Notes: generated by a model not told the origin, from the letters alone. Counted from the first letter of the stretch, positions 17,030-25,784 are shown. The stretch: 60,967 nucleotides of DNA from Streptacidiphilus pinicola (GCF_003258295.1 NZ_QKYN01000054.1:1-60967); one strand, 5' to 3'. A program made the numbers and translations.

Positions 17030-17602
17030 TCACTTCCCTTCCGCGAGCATGGCACGGATGCGGTCGCGCAGCGCATCGAGGTCGAAGCCGTGGTCGCGGA
17101 CCAGACGGGCGGCCGCCGTTCCCTCGTCGCGTGTCAGACCCAGCAGCAGATGACCGGGGAGGATCTCGCCGCTCTTCAGGGCGAGTGCCTCGCGCAGGGA
17201 GAGTTCCAGGGACTTCTTGGCGTCGGGGGTGAACGGGAGGTGCCCGCGCGGGATGCCGCCGCGGCGGCGCCGGTCGCCAGGACCGGCGGTCGGGCTGAGG
17301 GCGCCGACCCCGAAGACGGACTCGACCTTCTCCCGGACGGCGTCGAGGTCGATGCCGATGGTGTCCAGCGCCTCCGCGTCCAGCTCGGGGGAGGTCGCGG
17401 CGTGCAGCCGCCGCACCGCCTCCCGGGCGGTCGGAAGGTCCAACCCGCCGTCGGTCAGCAGGCCCGTGGCGGCGTCGCCGGTCAGCCCGAGGACGCCGAG
17501 CAGCAGGTGCTCGGTGCCGGTGGTGGAGCAGCGCAGCATCCGCGCCTCCTCCTGGGCGACGACGACGGCGCGCCTGCAGTCGGCGGTGAACCGCTCGAAC
17601 AT
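17030..17602 (-). CDS. Stand-alone Clp_N domain protein (ClpC N-domain-like)
   Basis: A 190-aa protein made of a double Clp N-terminal repeat: repeat 1 begins MFERFTADCRRAVVVAQEEA and GTEHLLLGVLG (1-70), repeat 2 includes FTPDAKKSLELSLREALAL and ILPGHLLLGLTRDEG (110-185). A basic linker (GDRRRRGGIPRG) separates them. The AAA+ ATPase domains of ClpC are absent, and composition ends cleanly, so it is not a truncated ClpC. The N-domain of ClpC binds adaptors, phospho-arginine and several natural antibiotics. The gene starts 2 bases after the HTH stop, with GGAAG inside the HTH coding end, so it is translationally coupled. In mycobacteria a related stand-alone protein (ClpC2) is reported to shield ClpC1 from cyclomarin; a similar role here is inference. 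Confidence 0.85.
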   Translation of the reverse strand: MFERFTADCRRAVVVAQEEARMLRCSTTGTEHLLLGVLGLTGDAATGLLTDGGLDLPTAREAVRRLHAATSPELDAEALDTIGIDLDAVREKVESVFGVGALSPTAGPGDRRRRGGIPRGHLPFTPDAKKSLELSLREALALKSGEILPGHLLLGLTRDEGTAAARLVRDHGFDLDALRDRIRAMLAEGK

Positions 17603-17604
17603 GA

Positions 17605-17841
17605 TCAGTCTTCCTTCCTGCGTCCGAAGCGGCTGCCGCCGCCGTGCTTCTTGTGGACGGCCTGGCGGCTCACGCCGAGGCAGTCCGCGATCATCTGCCA
17701 GGTCCAGCCCTGTGCGCGGGCGTTGCCGACCTGCAGGTCCTCCAGTCGCTCGGCCAGTTCGCGCAGGGCGCGGACGGCTTTCAGGCCCACCGCGGGGTCG
17801 CGGCTGCTCGCGGCGTCCGCAAGCGTCTTGGTCTCGCTCAT
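17605..17841 (-). CDS. Small helix-turn-helix regulator coupled to Clp_N
   Basis: A 78-aa protein: an N-terminal helical region (VRALRELAERLEDLQVGNAR) that may dimerise, then a HTH (GWTWQMIADCLGVSRQAVHK) and a short basic tail (RFGRRKED). The ATG at 17841 has no ribosome site and lies 7 bases after a TACATT -10 box, so it is almost certainly leaderless. Its promoter is overlapped by two TGTCAA-N6-TTGACA palindromes, the natural candidate operators for autoregulation. It heads a two-gene operon with the Clp_N protein. Confidence 0.8.
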   Translation of the reverse strand: MSETKTLADAASSRDPAVGLKAVRALRELAERLEDLQVGNARAQGWTWQMIADCLGVSRQAVHKKHGGGSRFGRRKED

Positions 17842-17844
17842 GTC

Positions 17845-17862
17845 TGTCAATGTAGGTTGACA
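17845..17862. promoter_or_regulatory. Operator 1 of the HTH/Clp_N operon
   Basis: TGTCAA (17845-17850) and TTGACA (17857-17862) are perfect inverted half-sites separated by 6 bp (TGTAGG). This site covers the -10 box of the leaderless promoter. Confidence 0.7.
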
Positions 17863-17877
17863 GTGGGCGCGTGTCAA
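17849..17877 (-). promoter_or_regulatory. Consensus leaderless promoter of the HTH/Clp_N operon
   Basis: On the minus strand: -35 TTGACA (plus positions 17872-17877), 17-bp spacer, -10 TACATT (17849-17854), then 7 bases to the ATG at 17841. This is close to an ideal housekeeping-sigma promoter, and it predicts transcription starting at the A of the start codon. Confidence 0.75.
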
Positions 17878-17889
17878 CCATGGTTGACA
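17872..17889. promoter_or_regulatory. Operator 2 of the HTH/Clp_N operon
   Basis: TGTCAACCATGGTTGACA is a perfect 18-bp palindrome. One half-site doubles as the -35 box. Its centre is 27 bp from that of operator 1, somewhat under three helical turns, allowing cooperative binding of two dimers. Confidence 0.75.
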
Positions 17890-18050
17890 GTCGCGGTCCG
17901 CCGTCGCCCGGAAGGCTCGTACACGGAGATTCACCCCGCCCGTTCAGGTGACCTCCGGGCCGGGCGCGCACGGCGGGGCCCGCGACCTGCACAAGAGTGG
18001 ACGGTGGACGGCCCCCACCGGGGCCCCGGTTCGAGCGGAGGATCCGTCAG

Positions 18051-18542
18051 ATGCGTGTTTCTGTTCGCCTCGCAGCAGCTGCACTCTCACTCGCCACCGT
18101 CATCGCCCCCTGCGCGGCGCAGGCCGCCGAACGGCCGACGGCCGCACCGCAGCACTCCGCCGCCGCCACGCGCGCGATCGGTGTCGTCCGCGGCGGCAGC
18201 CCCGAATCCGCGGTGGACCGGGTGGCCGACTTCTACGGCGCCTACATCGACGCCGTCGCCGACGGCACCGACCACCTCCCGGACCAACTGCGCGCCCACT
18301 ACCTCACCAAGAACCTGCAACTCGAGCTCGAGACCTGGGAGAAGACGAACCACGCGGACGGCGTGCTGCGCGCCCAGGACGTGCCCCTGCACTGGGAGGT
18401 GCGCTACCACGACGCCGGCGCGGGCCACGTCTTCACCACCGTCATGCTGACCTGGGGCAGCGCCAAGCACCCCACGTACACCCGCCTCATGGTCGCGAGC
18501 GAACTGCACACCAAGCTGATCTCCGACATCAGGCCGGCCTGA
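18051..18542 (+). CDS. Secreted protein of unknown function (163 aa)
   Basis: A Sec signal peptide (MRVSVRLAAAALSLATVIA, cleavage likely after AQA near residue 26) is followed by a Ala/Thr-rich linker and a compact domain (VDRVADFYGAYIDAVADG, LHWEVRYHDAGAGHVFTTV) that resembles the small NTF2-like/DUF3828-type fold by pattern of FYxAYI and ExxYHD, but I cannot name it. Start chosen with GGAGGA about 10 bases upstream. Monocistronic. Confidence 0.6.
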   Translation: MRVSVRLAAAALSLATVIAPCAAQAAERPTAAPQHSAAATRAIGVVRGGSPESAVDRVADFYGAYIDAVADGTDHLPDQLRAHYLTKNLQLELETWEKTNHADGVLRAQDVPLHWEVRYHDAGAGHVFTTVMLTWGSAKHPTYTRLMVASELHTKLISDIRPA

Positions 18543-18901
18543 CCGACGGGCGAAACTCCGACAAAGCGAACCCGAGCGGAAGTTGACGTACCCGCGCGAC
18601 CGCGCGACGGGGGCTGGGGTTCATCTGCACACCTGCCCTCCGGATCAACCGTAAGGGCGTCCGCCGGCACACAGGCCCCGGACAGGCAGGTCATGGCCAT
18701 GCCTCAGTTCGGCGGCCTCGGCGGCCAATTCGCCCACAATCACTGCAAACCACATCAACCCCCCTCCCTCTCCGGGCCGTCCCACACATTCGTATCCGCT
18801 CCTCCTGGCGTTCTCGTTCCCTTCGTCTGTCAGGGCGAAATTCCCAGGTGACCGCCGGTTTCGCAGGACGGTGGCCGACACCGCGGACAAGGAGCCAGTT
18901 G
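18543..18901. other. Long intergenic region before the phosphoesterase
   Basis: About 360 bp without a confidently called gene. It holds a possible 36-aa minus-strand ORF (18645-18755) and an AT-richer part (18725-18850) likely to contain the promoter of the secreted phosphoesterase. A lone GTTCATCTG near 18619 resembles half of a PhoP box but has no properly spaced partner. Confidence 0.4.
18645..18755 (-). CDS. Possible small protein (36 aa)
   Basis: The ATG at 18755 is preceded by a strong GGAGG about 8 bases upstream, the best reason to consider it real. The product begins MWFAVIVGELAAEAAELRH: a short hydrophobic helix, then a polar tail. No family recognised. It could equally be a chance ORF in the leader of the divergent secreted phosphoesterase. 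Confidence 0.3.
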   Translation of the reverse strand: MWFAVIVGELAAEAAELRHGHDLPVRGLCAGGRPYG

Positions 18902-21601
18902 ATGCGGATACGCTCGATGAGCAGGCGCGCGGTGGTGCTCACCTCCACCGCGGTCGCGCTCGCGATGAGTGCCGGGATGACGTTCGCCCAGGGCGACTTC
19001 AGCAACGCCACCACGCTCGGCACCAAGAAGGCCGGCCGGCAGGCCGACGGGTCCTACCTGACCCAGACCAACCAGTTCGTCACCCCCGCGGGCGACGTGA
19101 TCACGGAAGCCGGCCGCCCCTTCGGCCTGGCGCTGCGCCCCGACGGCAGGACGGCCGCCGCCCTCGACAGCGGCGGCGCCAACCCGAGCCTGGTCACGGT
19201 CTTCGACCTCGTCCACCACAAGGTGCTGCAGCAGATCGGCAGCGGCGTCATATCCGACGGCGGGATCCTGTACTCCTCCGACGGCAGGTACCTGTGGACG
19301 GCCCAGCCCTTCCGCCTGGTGCGGTGGACCGTCGCCGCGAACGGCACGCTCTCCAACGCCGTCAGCGTGCGGCTGCCCGGCGCCCCCGGGGGCCGTCAGG
19401 CGGTGCCGGCCGCGCTGGCCTGGGCACCGGACGGATCCCTGCTGGTCACCCTCAGCGCCGACGACACCCTGGCCGAGGTGAACACCCGCACCAACACGGT
19501 GTTCCGGCAGATACGCGTCGGCAACGTGCCCAACGGCGTCGTGGTCGTCGGCGGCAAGGCGTACGTGAGCAACCAGGGCGGCCGCCCCGCGCAGGCCGGC
19601 GACCGGACCGACGACTCCTACGGCACGGCCGTGGTGACCAACGACGACAACGCCGTGCCGACCACCGGCAGCCTCTCCGAGGTGGACCTCGCCTCGGGCC
19701 GCCAGGTGCGGACCTTCGCCGTCGGTCTGCAGCCGAGCGCGGTGCTCGCGGTGGGCACGAACGTGCTCGTCGCCAACACCGGCGACGACAGCGTCACCAG
19801 CATCGACACCGTCAAGCAGCAGGTCGGCCGGACGTTCAGCGCCAACCCGGCCCCCGGCGCGCCGTTCGGGGCGCAGCCGAACGGGCTGGCCATGCTGGAC
19901 GCGACGCACCTGGCGGTCAGCCTGGGCCGGGACAACGCCGTCGCCGTCTACAGCTACGGCGGCGCCTACGGTCAGCCGGGCTTCGAGGGGCTCATCCCCA
20001 CCGGCTCGTTCCCGACGGGGATCGCGAAGGACGGGCAGCTGAACCGGCTCGTCGTGGCGAGCGAGCAGGGCCTCGGCTCCGTCAGCGCGAACGCGACCGT
20101 CCTGGAGGGCTTCGGCACCAAGCCCGCCACCGCGCACTGGGTCTACAACTACGTCGGCACGGTGCAGAGCGTCGCGGTTCCGAGCGCCCGTCAGATGGCG
20201 CAGTACACCGCGCAGGTGTTCAAGAACAACCAGTGGAACGGCCTTCAGCAACGCAACCGGACGGGCGACGGCCACGCCGCGCCGGTCGCGGTCCCGCTGC
20301 GGGTCGGCGACCCGTCGACGATCAAGCACGTGTTCTTCATCGTCAAGGAGAACCGTACCTACGACCAGGTGCTGGGCGACGTGTCACGCGGCAACGGCGA
20401 CGCGGCGCTGGCCCAGTTCGGACAGCGCGTCACGCCGAACATCCACGCGCTGGCGAACACCTTCCCGCTGATCGACAACCTGTACTCGGACGGCACCGAC
20501 TCCGCCGAGGGCCACCACTGGCTGGACCAGGCCTTCGTCAACAACTACCTGCAGCAGATGTACGGGAACTACACCCGCTCCTACCAGACCGGCGACCCGC
20601 TCAGCGACGTGAAGAGCGGCTGGATCTGGGACGACGCGCTCTCCCACGGCAAGTGGGTGGTCAACTGGGGCGAGGACATCGACCGTTACACCGACCCGGC
20701 GGGCGACTTCACCGCCGGCGGCAGCTGGCCCAAGTGGTACCACGACGCGCTGGTGCTGCAGGGCAAGGCCTCCGGCCCGCTGAACTTCCCGCTGGGCCGC
20801 TACACCTCGAAGACGGACATCGGGTCGCTGGCGGGGGTCACCCGGCCGGACTTCCCCAACTTCGACCTCAACATCCCCGACCAGTACCGGGCCGACCTGT
20901 TCCAGCAGGACTTCGCGCAGTACGTGAAGAACGGCAACCTGCCCGCCCTCAACATGATGTGGCTGATGAACGACCACACCGAGGGCACCAACCCGGGCGG
21001 GATCACGCCCGAGGCGCACGTCGCCGACAACGACCTGGCGGTCGGCCGCGTCGTCGACACCATCTCGCACAGCCCCTACTGGAAGGACTCGGCGATCTTC
21101 GTGATCGAGGACGACTCCCAGGACGGCGTGGACCACGTCGACGGCCACCGCAACATCGCCATGGTCATCAGCCCCTACGCCAAGCGCGGCGCGGTCGTCG
21201 ACGACTACGACAGCCAGCTGAACTTCATGCGCACCATCGAGCAGATCCTCGGCCTGCCGCCGATGAACCAGGAGGACCTGGCGGCGGAACCGATGTACGA
21301 CGCCTTCACCGACACGCCGGACTTCACGCCGTACTCGTACCTGCCGAGCAACATCCCCCTCACCCAGACCAACCCGCGCCCCGGCCAGTTGGACGACAAC
21401 CCCGTGGCCAAGGCCTGGGCCGAGTGGTCCGCGAAGCAGGACTACCGGCACGAGGACATGATCAACATGCAGCAGGAGAACCGCGACATCTGGTACTCCA
21501 CCAACGGCTTCACCACCCCCTACCCGGGCGACTCCACCGTCCTCCTCCCCAACCAGGTCCCCGGCGCCACCACCGCCCCTCCCCACGACACCGACGGCTG
21601 A
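18902..21601 (+). CDS. Secreted bifunctional YVTN beta-propeller / phosphoesterase
   Basis: An 899-aa exported protein. Signal peptide 1-31 contains a twin-arginine-like SRRAVVL and ends at FAQG. Residues about 60-420 form a YncE/YVTN beta-propeller (repeats such as GVVVVGGKAYVSN, SAVLAVGTNVLVAN, VTSIDTVKQQVG). Residues about 475-860 are a type-4 phosphoesterase/alkaline-phosphatase-like domain: HVFFIVKENRTYDQVLGD near the N-terminal metal site, DGTDSAEGHHW, and the metal-binding IEDDSQDGVDHVDGHR. The two-domain order is known in actinomycetes. It may cleave phosphodiesters or phospholipids outside the cell. AAGGAG is 7 bases upstream of ATG 18902. Confidence 0.85.
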   Translation: MRIRSMSRRAVVLTSTAVALAMSAGMTFAQGDFSNATTLGTKKAGRQADGSYLTQTNQFVTPAGDVITEAGRPFGLALRPDGRTAAALDSGGANPSLVTVFDLVHHKVLQQIGSGVISDGGILYSSDGRYLWTAQPFRLVRWTVAANGTLSNAVSVRLPGAPGGRQAVPAALAWAPDGSLLVTLSADDTLAEVNTRTNTVFRQIRVGNVPNGVVVVGGKAYVSNQGGRPAQAGDRTDDSYGTAVVTNDDNAVPTTGSLSEVDLASGRQVRTFAVGLQPSAVLAVGTNVLVANTGDDSVTSIDTVKQQVGRTFSANPAPGAPFGAQPNGLAMLDATHLAVSLGRDNAVAVYSYGGAYGQPGFEGLIPTGSFPTGIAKDGQLNRLVVASEQGLGSVSANATVLEGFGTKPATAHWVYNYVGTVQSVAVPSARQMAQYTAQVFKNNQWNGLQQRNRTGDGHAAPVAVPLRVGDPSTIKHVFFIVKENRTYDQVLGDVSRGNGDAALAQFGQRVTPNIHALANTFPLIDNLYSDGTDSAEGHHWLDQAFVNNYLQQMYGNYTRSYQTGDPLSDVKSGWIWDDALSHGKWVVNWGEDIDRYTDPAGDFTAGGSWPKWYHDALVLQGKASGPLNFPLGRYTSKTDIGSLAGVTRPDFPNFDLNIPDQYRADLFQQDFAQYVKNGNLPALNMMWLMNDHTEGTNPGGITPEAHVADNDLAVGRVVDTISHSPYWKDSAIFVIEDDSQDGVDHVDGHRNIAMVISPYAKRGAVVDDYDSQLNFMRTIEQILGLPPMNQEDLAAEPMYDAFTDTPDFTPYSYLPSNIPLTQTNPRPGQLDDNPVAKAWAEWSAKQDYRHEDMINMQQENRDIWYSTNGFTTPYPGDSTVLLPNQVPGATTAPPHDTDG

Positions 21602-21719
21602 GCGCCGCCGAGCGGGCCGGCGTCGACCTCGTGAACCTCGACAGCCGGCTCGCGGGGTCCGCGCGTTCGTCCGCGAAAATCGGGTGCGGTCTGCTGAGCT
21701 GGGATGATAGGTAAGCGAT

Positions 21720-22481
21720 GTGACAGAGAGTCTTGAGTATTCCGCCCTGCTGCAGCTGATCGACGAGCGGTCGGCCGCCTTCCGGAGCGCGGTTGCCGCC
21801 GCGCCCAGCCTTGACGTGCCGGTGCCGTCCTGCCCCGAGTGGACGCTGATCGACCTGGTGCAGCACCTGGGCAGGGGCCAGCGCTGGTGGGCCGCGATCG
21901 TCGCCGCGGGCCCGGCCGAGGCTCCGCCGGCCAAGGATGCCGCGGAGGCGCCGCGCGCGCTCGACGCGCTGCTGGCCTGGTACGCCGAGTCGAACGAGCT
22001 CCTGCTGACCGCGCTTCGCGAGGCCGGCCCGGGGCGCGAGTGCTGGACGTGGTGGGCCGCCGGCGTGTCGCCGGCGAACGCCTGGGGCGTTGCCCGGCGC
22101 CGGGTGCACGAGCTGCTGGTGCACACCTACGACGCCCAGCTCGCCGCAGGCGCCGTGGAGCCGATGCCGGCGGACGTCGCGATCGACGGCGTGGCCGAGT
22201 TCCTCGACACCTGCAACTCCACCCCGGCGGCCTGGCCGCACGAGGCCGCCACCATCCACTACCACGCCACCGAGGGCCGCTCCTGGCTCCTCACGCTGGA
22301 CGGCACCGGCGCCTGGCCCGCACCCCTCACGGATGACGCCGCCCCCGCCTCCGCTTCGGCCACCGGCCCTGCCGAGCGGCTGCTCCTCTTCATGTGGGGC
22401 CGCCTCACGATGAGCGACGTGAAGATCGAGGGCGACGAGCAGGTGTTCGAGCAGCTGATCGCCTGGGAACCCGAGGAGTAA
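21720..22481 (+). CDS. Maleylpyruvate isomerase family, mycothiol-type DinB-fold protein
   Basis: A 253-aa protein of the actinobacterial TIGR03083 family. The N-terminal four-helix part has the hallmark VPVPSCPEWTLIDLVQHLG with the metal-binding His, and VARRRVHELLVHTYD carries the second His; the C-terminal domain (from about 170) ends in the conserved LLLFMWGRL block. Members are metal-dependent, and the founding one uses mycothiol as cofactor; most have unknown substrates. GTG start at 21720, weak ribosome site. Convergent with the sensor phosphatase. Confidence 0.8.
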   Translation: MTESLEYSALLQLIDERSAAFRSAVAAAPSLDVPVPSCPEWTLIDLVQHLGRGQRWWAAIVAAGPAEAPPAKDAAEAPRALDALLAWYAESNELLLTALREAGPGRECWTWWAAGVSPANAWGVARRRVHELLVHTYDAQLAAGAVEPMPADVAIDGVAEFLDTCNSTPAAWPHEAATIHYHATEGRSWLLTLDGTGAWPAPLTDDAAPASASATGPAERLLLFMWGRLTMSDVKIEGDEQVFEQLIAWEPEE

Positions 22482-22518
22482 CCAGCTTCTCGGGCGGATC
22501 CGTCCGGTGGTGGCCCGG

Positions 22519-25257
22519 TCACAGGTTGTCGAAGGCGGTGAGGAAGCCGTCGAGGGGTGGGGATGTGGCCGGGGTGAGGGGCTGTTCGGACCAGATGACC
22601 TTGCCGGCCGGGGTGTAGCGGGTGCCCCAGCGGTGGGCCAGTTGGGCGACGAGGAAGATGCCGCGGCCGCCCTCGTCGGTCGTGGCGGCCCAGCGGAGGT
22701 GGGGGGCGGTGCTGCTGCCGTCGGAGACCTCGCAGACCAGGCTGGTGTCACGGAGCAGGCGGACCCGGACCGGGGGCGCGCCGTAGCGGATCGCGTTGGT
22801 GATGAGCTCGCTGAGGATGAGTTCCGTGTTGAAGGAGATCTCCTCCAGCCCCCACTCCGCCAGCTGCTTCACACAGGCGTTGCGTACCGGCCCGACCGCG
22901 GCCGGGTCGCTCGGGACGTCCCACTCGGCGACCTGCTCCGGCGGCAGCACGTCGGTGCGCGCGACGAGGAGGACCACGTCGTCGCGGCCCTGGGGGGCGG
23001 GGCCGGAGGCGAGGGCGAGGGCGCAGGTCTGTTCCGGGCTGCCCGGCTCTCGGCTCTCGAGTGCGTGCAGCAGACGCTGCAGGCCGTGGTCGATGTCCTC
23101 GCCACGCGACTCGACCAGTCCGTCGCTGAAGAGCAGGAGTTGGGAGCCGGGGGCGAGCTCGATCTCGCTGGTGTCGAAGGGGTGGCCGCCGATGCCCAGC
23201 GGCGGGGAGACGGCGACCTCCGGATAGTCGACGCTGCCGTCCGGGCGCAGCACCGCGGGGCCCGGGTGGCCGGCCCGGGAGAGGGTGCACACGCCGGAGA
23301 CCGGGTCGTAGACCGCGTACACGCACGTCGAACCGGCGATGTTCACGTCGGTGGACTCCTCGTCCAGCTGGGAGACGAGTTCGTCCAACCGGCCCAGCAC
23401 CTCGTCCGGCGGCAGGTCGAGCGCGGCGAAGGTACGCAGCGCGGTGCGCAGCCGGCCCATCGCCACGGCGGCGTTGATGCCGTGGCCGACGACGTCGCCG
23501 ACGACGAGCGCGGTGCGGAAGCCCGGCAGCGGGATGACGTCGAACCAGTCGCCGCCGACGCCGGCGCTGGCCGGCAGGTAGCGGTGGGCGACCTCGAGCC
23601 CGGTGCGCTCGGGAAGGCTGCGCGGCAGCAGGCTGCGTTGCAGGGCGACGGCGGTGCCGTGCTCGCGGGTGTAGCGGCGGGCGTTGTCGATGGAGACGGC
23701 GGCGCGGGCGGCGAGGTCACCGGCCAGCATCAGGTCGTCGGCGTCGAAGGGCGGGCTGCCGGGGGCGCGCCGGAACTCGACCAGGCCGAGCAGCCCGCCG
23801 CGCATCCGCAGCGGCGCCGTCACCGTGCCGTGGTGGGCGTCCGGCACGGCGGTGCCGGTGGTCGCGGCGCGGGCTTGCGGGCTGCCCGCGGTGAGGGTGA
23901 CGGCGGCCCCGACGGGAGCGGTGCCGCTGTCCCCGGCGCCCGCCCCCGCACCCGCCTCCGGGCCGGGGGCGGGAGCGAGCGCGGTGCGGCGGAGCAGGCC
24001 GGTGGGCGAGGCGAGGTCGCGGGGCGGCTCCTCGCCGCGGGTCACGGACTCGACCAGGTCCACGCTGACCGCGTCCGCGAACCGGCCGAGCGCGACCTCC
24101 GCCAGCTCCTCGCAGGTGCGGGTCATGTCCAGGCTGCGGCCGATCCGCATCCCTGCCTCGTAGAGCAGCTGACGGCGCTGCCCGGCGGCCTCGATGCGGC
24201 TGGTGAGGTCGTGCAGCTCGGTGGTGTCGCGCAGGGTCACCACGCTGCCGGGGAGGCCGCCGTAGGGCGCGGTGGGCCGCTTGTTCACGGCGAGCAGGCG
24301 GTCGCCGGCCCGGTGGATGCCGTCGGTGATCTCCTCCGCCTCCGATGAGGTGAGCAGCGCGGTGGTGGCGGGGTCCAGGCCCAGCGCGGCCACCGGCCGC
24401 TGCTCGGCGTTCGAGGGCAGGTCGAGCAGGCGCCGGGCCTCGTCGTTGGCCAGCATCAGGCGTCCGTCGCCGCCGATGATCAGCACTCCCTCGCGCACCG
24501 CGTGCAGCACCGCCTCGTGGTGCTCGTACATCCGGGCGAGCTCGGTCGGCCCGAGCCCGCGGGTCTGCCGCTGCAGCCGACGGGACGCGTACGCCGTGCC
24601 CGCGGCGGCCAGCAGCACGGCGCAGGCGGCGCCGCCGAGCAGCACCGGCAGGTGCGTGTCGACGAGGGCGTTCACGCGGCCCACGGTGATGTTGACGACG
24701 ACGGCGCCGAGCGGTTTGTGGGCCGGGCCGAAGACCGGGACGGCGGTGGCGATCGCGTCGAAGCCGGGCTGGGAGTCCTGGAAGGTCACCGTCTGCCCCG
24801 CCAGCAGCTTGGGCAGCACGTTCTGCTGCACGTACGGGGGCACCGAGAAGGGTCGGCCGACGAAGGCCGGATCCGGGGAGGTCAGCTGCACGAAAGAGGT
24901 GTTGAAGACGACGACCGAGTCCACGCCCGAGGCCTGCCGCACCGCCTCGGCGCGCGGCTCCAGGACCGCGGCGGGGTCGGAGCTCTGCAGGGCCTCGACC
25001 AGGCCCGGCGAGGTGGCGAAGGAGGTGGCGACGCCACGGGTGATCCGGCGGGCGTCGCTGGTGGTACTGGAGCGCGCCTGCAGCACCATGGCCGTCACGG
25101 CGGCCACGACCAGCAGCAGCACGATCAGCAGCTCGGTGAGGAACATCCGCCCAGCGAGGGTGCGCAGCGAGAAGATCCTGCGCAGGCCATCCGGCTCCCG
25201 CTCCGACGACGCACCGTGGTCACGGTGCGTGGAAGCCCGGCGATGGCGTCTCGGCAC
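22519..25257 (-). CDS. Membrane sensor SpoIIE-type phosphatase with RsbW-like ATPase domain
   Basis: A 912-aa membrane protein: TM1 (39-59), an extracellular Cache-like sensor (60-200, as in DcuS/CitA), TM2 (203-223), PAS (about 245-350, REGVLIIGGDGRLMLANDEA), GAF (365-545, interrupted by an Ala/Gly/Pro-rich insert), SpoIIE/PP2C (550-760; GGDWFDVI, VGDVVGHG, FSDGLVE, GRDDVVLL) and a C-terminal HATPase_c kinase domain (775-890; LSELITNAIRYG, DEGGRGIFL). Phosphatase and anti-sigma-like kinase in one chain is a Streptomyces trademark, linking an extracellular signal to partner switching. The GTG at 25257 has no strong ribosome site. Confidence 0.88.
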   Translation of the reverse strand: MPRRHRRASTHRDHGASSEREPDGLRRIFSLRTLAGRMFLTELLIVLLLVVAAVTAMVLQARSSTTSDARRITRGVATSFATSPGLVEALQSSDPAAVLEPRAEAVRQASGVDSVVVFNTSFVQLTSPDPAFVGRPFSVPPYVQQNVLPKLLAGQTVTFQDSQPGFDAIATAVPVFGPAHKPLGAVVVNITVGRVNALVDTHLPVLLGGAACAVLLAAAGTAYASRRLQRQTRGLGPTELARMYEHHEAVLHAVREGVLIIGGDGRLMLANDEARRLLDLPSNAEQRPVAALGLDPATTALLTSSEAEEITDGIHRAGDRLLAVNKRPTAPYGGLPGSVVTLRDTTELHDLTSRIEAAGQRRQLLYEAGMRIGRSLDMTRTCEELAEVALGRFADAVSVDLVESVTRGEEPPRDLASPTGLLRRTALAPAPGPEAGAGAGAGDSGTAPVGAAVTLTAGSPQARAATTGTAVPDAHHGTVTAPLRMRGGLLGLVEFRRAPGSPPFDADDLMLAGDLAARAAVSIDNARRYTREHGTAVALQRSLLPRSLPERTGLEVAHRYLPASAGVGGDWFDVIPLPGFRTALVVGDVVGHGINAAVAMGRLRTALRTFAALDLPPDEVLGRLDELVSQLDEESTDVNIAGSTCVYAVYDPVSGVCTLSRAGHPGPAVLRPDGSVDYPEVAVSPPLGIGGHPFDTSEIELAPGSQLLLFSDGLVESRGEDIDHGLQRLLHALESREPGSPEQTCALALASGPAPQGRDDVVLLVARTDVLPPEQVAEWDVPSDPAAVGPVRNACVKQLAEWGLEEISFNTELILSELITNAIRYGAPPVRVRLLRDTSLVCEVSDGSSTAPHLRWAATTDEGGRGIFLVAQLAHRWGTRYTPAGKVIWSEQPLTPATSPPLDGFLTAFDNL

Positions 25258-25320
25258 AAAACATCATTAACCTGCGGCGCTGTAACCGCACAAGTAGCAG
25301 ATCGTAATCAGTGACCCGCG

Positions 25321-25460
25321 TCACAGCAGCAGCCAGACGTCGAGCAGCTTGCCGCTGGCGAGGGGCGGTGCCGCGTGCCGGCGCAGTCCGGGCAGGGCTT
25401 CACGACAGAGGGCAGGACGGAGTGACGCACGGCCCAGCGGGCCTTGCGGACGGTATGCAT
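25321..25460 (-). pseudogene. Remnant of a DUF1062 gene
   Basis: The minus strand from ATG 25460 encodes MHTVRKARWAVRHSVLPS, then KPCPDCAGTRHRPS, the N-terminus of the DUF1062 family (cysteine pair before a RVNANGKLLDVWLL block). The expected next block appears only after a frame change, as ASGKLLDVWLLL, directly followed by TGA (stop at 25321). The FRVN segment and everything beyond, including the second cysteine pair, are missing. Frameshifted and truncated; no ribosome site remains. Confidence 0.65.
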
Positions 25461-25784
25461 GAAGGTGTCGGTTTCTGGCTCGGCAGAAGCGCGCACGGCC
25501 GGCTGCGGCCGCGGCTTCCGGGATCTGACGGATGCTCACGAGGGCGCGTGTCCTCGCCTCAGCGCCGAGTGGTCAGGCTTCGAGGTCAATCGCGCGACAC
25601 GGTGACTGTGAGTACGTGGCAGCCGTTACAGATCCATGCCGCACAGCGTGATCGAGAGCGCTCGGTCCGGCAATCCGTTTATCCCACCAGCCGGTTCACC
25701 CGGCAGACGCACGGGTGCGGCATGATCCTCGTGGGTCCCTGGGGCCCGCCCAATCGACCCATCACCGTGAGGACGCACGCTCCG

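Noticed and set aside
18610..18640. GTTCATCTG as a PhoP box before a phosphoesterase gene
   Set aside because: Only one half-like element; no second repeat at 11-bp spacing, and it is about 280 bp from the start codon.
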